Shown: one piece after another, positions 61,017 to 64,000 of the stretch
Layout of the letters: the number at the start of each line of letters is the position of its first letter
Numbering within the stretch: the first letter of the stretch is position 1
NCBI GenBank assembly: GCA_964552195.1
Contig: CAZKFM010000001.1
Span: forward strand, 248,001 to 312,000
DNA from: CAZKAP01 sp964552195
GTDB lineage: Bacteria; Bacteroidota; Bacteroidia; Flavobacteriales; Flavobacteriaceae
Length of the DNA: 64,000 nucleotides
Direction: 5' to 3'
Notes under the pieces: model-generated
What the model was told of the DNA's origin: nothing
The model's database searches: none
The model's input: the letters and a program-made list of their open reading frames with translations, nothing else
Program-made: the position numbers and the translations under genes

Positions 61017-61758
61017 GGATGAGGCTTTCGCTGCAAAAAGGCTGATCAAGCTTATCGCCGACCTCTGCCCGGAAATCAAGGTGCTCGCCCATCTGGATTC
61101 GGTAGAGAGCAGTCGCAGCTGGCTGGAAGGCAACCCGATACCGGACCTTATCTTCCTCGATATACAGCTCAACGACGGTTACGGTTTCGACGTCCTGGAT
61201 GCGCTTGAACGCCATCCTCCGGTGATCTTTACCACCGCTTATAACGAGTACGCCCTCAGGGGGTTCAAATACAACGGACTCGATTACCTGCTCAAGCCCA
61301 TTGTAGCCGAAGAACTGCGGAAGGCCTGTGAAAAATTCAGCAGGCAGCGCGGCGAGCAGGGAACGGTAACCTACGAGATGGCCTCGGTGGAAGACATGAA
61401 GAAAATCTTTCAGAAGGAATACAAGCGCCGCTTCATGGTCAAGGTGGGCCAGCAGTTTAAATCCTTTCAGACTTCGAGCATATCCTACTTTAAATCCGAT
61501 GAGGGCGTGATATCCCTGGTGCTGCCTTCCGGCAAGGAATACCCCATAGAGTACAGCCTGGACCAGCTGGAGGAAATTCTCAATCCGCTGGATTTTTTCC
61601 GCGTAAACCGGGGCTGTATCCTGAGCATAGACAGCGTTCAGGAGGTCCATTCCTACTTCAACAGCCGCCTGCTCGTCAAGATCGATCCGCCCAGGGAGGA
61701 ACCGGTAATCGTAGCCCGGGAGCGGGCCTCCAGGTTCAAGAAGTGGCTGGACACCTAA
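60991..61758 (+). CDS. LytTR-family response regulator
   Basis: A 255-residue DNA-binding regulator. The receiver domain (about 4-120) has the phosphoacceptor Asp57 (LIFLDIQLNDG), upstream acidic ED (IEDEAF), and Lys in YLLKPIV. The C-terminal LytTR domain (about 150-250) reads FFRVNRGCILSIDSVQEVHS and RASRFKKWLDT. It is coupled to the kinase by a 26-base overlap. Its likely target is the divergent TonB receptor, but LytTR proteins prefer direct repeats and the visible repeat there is inverted. Confidence 0.93.
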   Translation: MSTKAIVIEDEAFAAKRLIKLIADLCPEIKVLAHLDSVESSRSWLEGNPIPDLIFLDIQLNDGYGFDVLDALERHPPVIFTTAYNEYALRGFKYNGLDYLLKPIVAEELRKACEKFSRQRGEQGTVTYEMASVEDMKKIFQKEYKRRFMVKVGQQFKSFQTSSISYFKSDEGVISLVLPSGKEYPIEYSLDQLEEILNPLDFFRVNRGCILSIDSVQEVHSYFNSRLLVKIDPPREEPVIVARERASRFKKWLDT

Positions 61759-61760
61759 TA

Positions 61761-61798
61761 AAATACCCCTTAACTGCCACCGCAGTTAAGGGGTATTT
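61761..61798. terminator. Bidirectional terminator between the response regulator and ahcY
   Basis: A 17-bp perfect stem (AAATACCCCTTAACTGC 61761-61777 / its complement 61782-61798) with loop CACC. A-T pairs at the base supply T-runs on both strands, so it can end both convergent transcripts. Confidence 0.93.
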
Positions 61799-61821
61799 CA
61801 GTTTTTACTCTTCGGGAATCC

Positions 61822-63138
61822 CTAGTAGCGGTAGTACTCCGGCTTATAGGGCCCTTCGACCTTCACGCCTATGTACTCGGCCTGATCGGGCTTCATCTCG
61901 GTGAGCTCCACACCCAGGCGTTCCAGGTGCAGGCGGGCTACCTTTTCGTCCAGGTGCTTCGGCAGGGTATACACCTCCTTGCCGTAGCGGTCGCTGTTGT
62001 TCCAGAGCTCGATCTGAGCCAGGGTCTGATTGGTGAAGGAGTTGCTCATCACGAAGCTAGGGTGGCCTGTGGCACAGCCCAGATTCACCAGGCGGCCTTC
62101 GGCCAGCACGATGATATCCTTGCCGTCTATGGTAAACTTGTCCACCTGGGGCTTGATCTCATCCCGGGTATCTCCGTAATTTGCCTTAAGCCAGGCCATG
62201 TCGATCTCATTGTCGAAGTGGCCGATATTACAGAGTATGGCCTTGTCCTTCATGGCTCGGAAGTGGCGCTCCTGTATGATGTCCTTGTTACCGGTAGCGG
62301 TGATCACGATGTCGGCATCCGAAATTACCGTTTCCATACGCTTGACTTCGTACCCATCCATGGCAGCCTGCAGGGCGCAGATGGGGTCGATTTCGGTTAC
62401 GGTGACGATGGCGCCTGCCCCGCGAAAGGAGGCTGCGGTGCCTTTACCGACATCCCCGTAACCCGCAACGACTACGCGCTTACCAGCCAGCATGGTGTCC
62501 GTGGCACGGCGTACAGCGTCCACCGCACTTTCCTTGCAACCGTACTTATTGTCGAATTTGGACTTGGTAACGGAATCGTTGACGTTTATGGCTGGGATAG
62601 GCAGGGTGCCGTTCTTCATGCGCTCGTAGAGGCGGTGAACCCCGGTAGTAGTCTCCTCGGACAGCCCTCGTATACCTGCGGCCAGTTCGGGGAAACGGTC
62701 GAAAACCATATTGGTTAGGTCGCCCCCGTCGTCCAGGATCATGTTCAGGGGCTGCCGATCTTCCCCGAAAAACAGGGTCTGCTCGATGCACCAGTCGAAT
62801 TCCTCTTCCGTCATGCCCTTCCAGGCGTAGACGGGTATGCCTCGGGCGGCTATGGCCGCCGCGGCATGGTCCTGAGTGCTAAAGATGTTACAGGAACTCC
62901 AGGTGACATCTGCGCCCAACTCAACCAGGGTTTCGATCAGTACGGCGGTCTGTATGGTCATGTGGAGGCAACCCGCTATACGCGCACCTGCCAGGGGCTT
63001 CTCGCTACCGTATTCCTCTCGGAGCGCCATCAGCCCGGGCATTTCGGCCTCGGCCAGTTCGATTTCCTTCCGGCCCCAGTCGGCGAGTTGGAGGTCTTTT
63101 ACTTTAAAGGGTACATAAGGTACAGTGGTGTTGCTCAT
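61822..63138 (-). CDS. ahcY: Adenosylhomocysteinase
   Basis: A 438-residue NAD-dependent hydrolase that splits S-adenosylhomocysteine into adenosine and homocysteine, in the activated-methyl cycle. Motifs: ARIAGCLHMTIQTAVLIETL, SSCNIFSTQDHAAAA, NAD-binding VVAGYGDVGKGTAAS, GHFDNEIDMAWL, and the C-terminal DQAEYIGVKVEGPYKPEYYRY. Full length. Preceded by a structured leader with an exact -7 promoter element. Confidence 0.98.
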   Translation of the reverse strand: MSNTTVPYVPFKVKDLQLADWGRKEIELAEAEMPGLMALREEYGSEKPLAGARIAGCLHMTIQTAVLIETLVELGADVTWSSCNIFSTQDHAAAAIAARGIPVYAWKGMTEEEFDWCIEQTLFFGEDRQPLNMILDDGGDLTNMVFDRFPELAAGIRGLSEETTTGVHRLYERMKNGTLPIPAINVNDSVTKSKFDNKYGCKESAVDAVRRATDTMLAGKRVVVAGYGDVGKGTAASFRGAGAIVTVTEIDPICALQAAMDGYEVKRMETVISDADIVITATGNKDIIQERHFRAMKDKAILCNIGHFDNEIDMAWLKANYGDTRDEIKPQVDKFTIDGKDIIVLAEGRLVNLGCATGHPSFVMSNSFTNQTLAQIELWNNSDRYGKEVYTLPKHLDEKVARLHLERLGVELTEMKPDQAEYIGVKVEGPYKPEYYRY

Positions 63139-63173
63139 TGACTTTTTATTCTTTGTAGCTTCGCAATTACTTT

Positions 63174-63205
63174 GAACTCCAGACCTTAGTGGGTCGTTTG
63201 AGTTC
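63174..63205 (-). promoter_or_regulatory. Stem-loop at the predicted 5' end of the ahcY mRNA
   Basis: On the minus strand, GAACTC (63205-63200) pairs with GAGTTC (63179-63174) and an inner GACC (63195-63192) pairs with GGTC (63185-63182). The predicted transcription start, from the -7 element at 63209-63216, falls at or close to the first stem base. Possibly a stabilising 5' stem or a metabolite-sensing element; no known SAH riboswitch motif was recognised. Confidence 0.5.
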
Positions 63206-63208
63206 CGG

Positions 63209-63216
63209 CAAAATTA
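63209..63216 (-). promoter_or_regulatory. -7 promoter element for ahcY
   Basis: On the minus strand this reads TAATTTTG, an exact TAnnTTTG match about 70 bases upstream of the ATG at 63138. Confidence 0.6.
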
Positions 63217-63237
63217 CAAATTCCATAAGGTTAGCCC

Positions 63238-63894
63238 GTGCCGGTATACAAAGATTTAACCATAGACGATCACAGTCGAGTCCTGATATGGAGGGTGGAG
63301 GAGAGCGAGGAGGAGCTGATCCGAAACATGCACTTCTGCCAGCATAGCCTGGAACGCCTAAAGGGAATGAAGTCGGGTGTTCACCGCAGGGCGTTTGCCA
63401 GCATCCGTTATCTGTTCAGAGAATTGGGATACGACGACAACGACGTCGTTTACAACGGGTATGGCAAACCGCAACCCAGGGATGGGTCGTATATTTCGAT
63501 CACCCATTCCGGCATGTATACGGGCCTGATACATTCCACTGTCCGGCCGGTGGGTATAGACATCGAGCTCAAAAGAGACAAAATCTTACGGATCGCCAAT
63601 AAATTCACCCGCTTCCATCACGGCATGGTCCCCGGCGGAGATGCTGAGGATTTCGAGCAAAGGCAAGTCCGGACGCTCACTGCCATCTGGGCAGTCAAGG
63701 AGTCCATATATAAGTTGTATGGAAAAAAGGGACTGAGCTTCCTGGACCATATTACAGCGGAAGAGGTGGTATTTGAGAATGGAATGGCCCGGGCGTCGGT
63801 GAATTTTGGTAATCGGAGAAGGGAGTTTGGCGCACGGGTGCTGGAGTTCGACGGTTATACCTGCGTCTGGGTGCTGGAGCCTGAAAAAGAATAG
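63238..63894 (+). CDS. 4'-phosphopantetheinyl transferase superfamily protein
   Basis: A 218-residue Sfp-like transferase that moves the phosphopantetheine arm from coenzyme A to a carrier-protein serine. Family motifs: ISITHSGMYTGLI, VGIDIELKRDKI (Mg-binding Asp/Glu) and IWAVKESIYKLYGKKGLSF. Start codon is GTG at 63238. It is divergent from ahcY across 99 bases, an arrangement common in Flavobacteriia, and 3 bases before the next gene. Carrier-protein target undetermined. Confidence 0.88.
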   Translation: MPVYKDLTIDDHSRVLIWRVEESEEELIRNMHFCQHSLERLKGMKSGVHRRAFASIRYLFRELGYDDNDVVYNGYGKPQPRDGSYISITHSGMYTGLIHSTVRPVGIDIELKRDKILRIANKFTRFHHGMVPGGDAEDFEQRQVRTLTAIWAVKESIYKLYGKKGLSFLDHITAEEVVFENGMARASVNFGNRRREFGARVLEFDGYTCVWVLEPEKE

Positions 63895-63897
63895 ACT

Positions 63898-64000
63898 ATG
63901 GAAGTATCGGTAGAGATTTCGCTATATCCCCTTAAGGAGGACTATGAGCCCCCTATTCAGGACTTTATCAAAGCCCTGCGGGAGTCGGGTCTGCGAATGA
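63898..64000 (+). CDS. Thiamine-binding-like (YkoF/MTH1187) protein, 5' part
   Basis: Only the first 34 codons are in the window: MEVSVEISLYPLKEDYEPPI then QDFIKALRESGLRM. The pattern (alternating beta strand then amphipathic helix) and the opening resemble small YkoF/MTH1187-type proteins (about 80-90 residues) of Bacteroidota. The gene runs off the right edge. It starts three bases after the transferase stop, so co-transcription is likely. Confidence 0.65.
   Translation, partial: MEVSVEISLYPLKEDYEPPIQDFIKALRESGLRM

Noticed and set aside
63139..63237. Calling the ahcY leader a known SAH riboswitch
   Set aside because: The stem-loop is clear but the conserved core bases of the known class were not recognised; kept only as a candidate structure.
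1..64000. Mobile elements, CRISPR arrays, defence systems, toxin-antitoxin pairs, secondary-metabolite clusters
   Set aside because: No transposase, integrase, long terminal repeats, spaced direct repeats, Cas, restriction, abortive-infection or synthase genes were found on either strand.

Overview
The window is a dense stretch of chromosome from a member of the Bacteroidota, almost certainly a marine-type Flavobacteriaceae with unusually high GC (roughly low-to-mid 50s percent by eye; Robiginitalea-like genera fit, but the species cannot be named from here). Evidence: five TonB-dependent receptors, gliding genes gldE and gldD, DUF4270, DUF5689 and DUF6090 proteins, an RNase G next to HU, a one-domain glycogen-synthase-like protein next to glmS, split atpDC, and many TAnnTTTG promoter elements (the Bacteroidota -7 consensus) with almost no Shine-Dalgarno sequences. 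No tRNA, rRNA, CRISPR array, insertion sequence, phage gene or toxin-antitoxin pair was found. No gene-free stretch exceeds 300 bases.

Layout. 1-8.9 kb: an Oar-like TonB receptor with a strong terminator, a small membrane protein, then a secreted nuclease/phosphatase-fold enzyme divergent from a TonB receptor and a DUF5689/lamin-tail lipoprotein (a probable surface scavenging unit). 8.9-16.5 kb: M15-like peptidase, omega-amidase-type nitrilase, Ig-like lipoprotein, comF, a coiled-coil membrane protein, glycyl-tRNA synthetase and DUF6090. 16.5-20.6 kb: a leftward run of small beta-barrel, TonB receptor, GH13 lipoprotein and DUF6090. 20.7-22.5 kb: exonuclease III and aldo/keto reductase. 22.5-32.1 kb: a leftward operon panC-panD-flippase-like-esterase-like-radA, divergent from glycogen-synthase-like, DUF4270 and glmS.

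32.4-45.6 kb: a large TonB receptor, atpDC, and a biotin operon (bioF-bioD-bioA-ketosynthase, then NfeD-flotillin, then bioB and a cupin). 45.5-48.3 kb leftward: HU, a 29-residue extremely basic protein missed by ordinary ORF cut-offs, RNase G and recX. 48.4-51.8 kb: mutY-ssb-gldE-gldD. 51.8-56.1 kb leftward: a small lipoprotein, an M16 peptidase pair (one catalytic, one not) and a small membrane protein. 56.3-57.2 kb: rplU (with a C-terminal SAP/Rho-N-like extension) and rpmA. 57.2-61.8 kb: a TonB receptor divergent from a LytS/LytTR two-component pair. 61.8-64 kb: ahcY divergent from a phosphopantetheinyl transferase and the start of a thiamine-binding-like gene.

Most of the window is ordinary core genome. 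I did not find a convincing undescribed defence or mobile system. The items most worth a second look are the nuclease-receptor-DUF5689 cluster, the ketosynthase inside the biotin operon, the tiny basic protein beside HU, the esterase-like protein lacking its serine, the thrombospondin-type-3 insert in DUF4270, several non-ATG starts fixed by context, and structured or repeated elements upstream of ahcY, the LytS/R-linked receptor and the 32.4 kb receptor.
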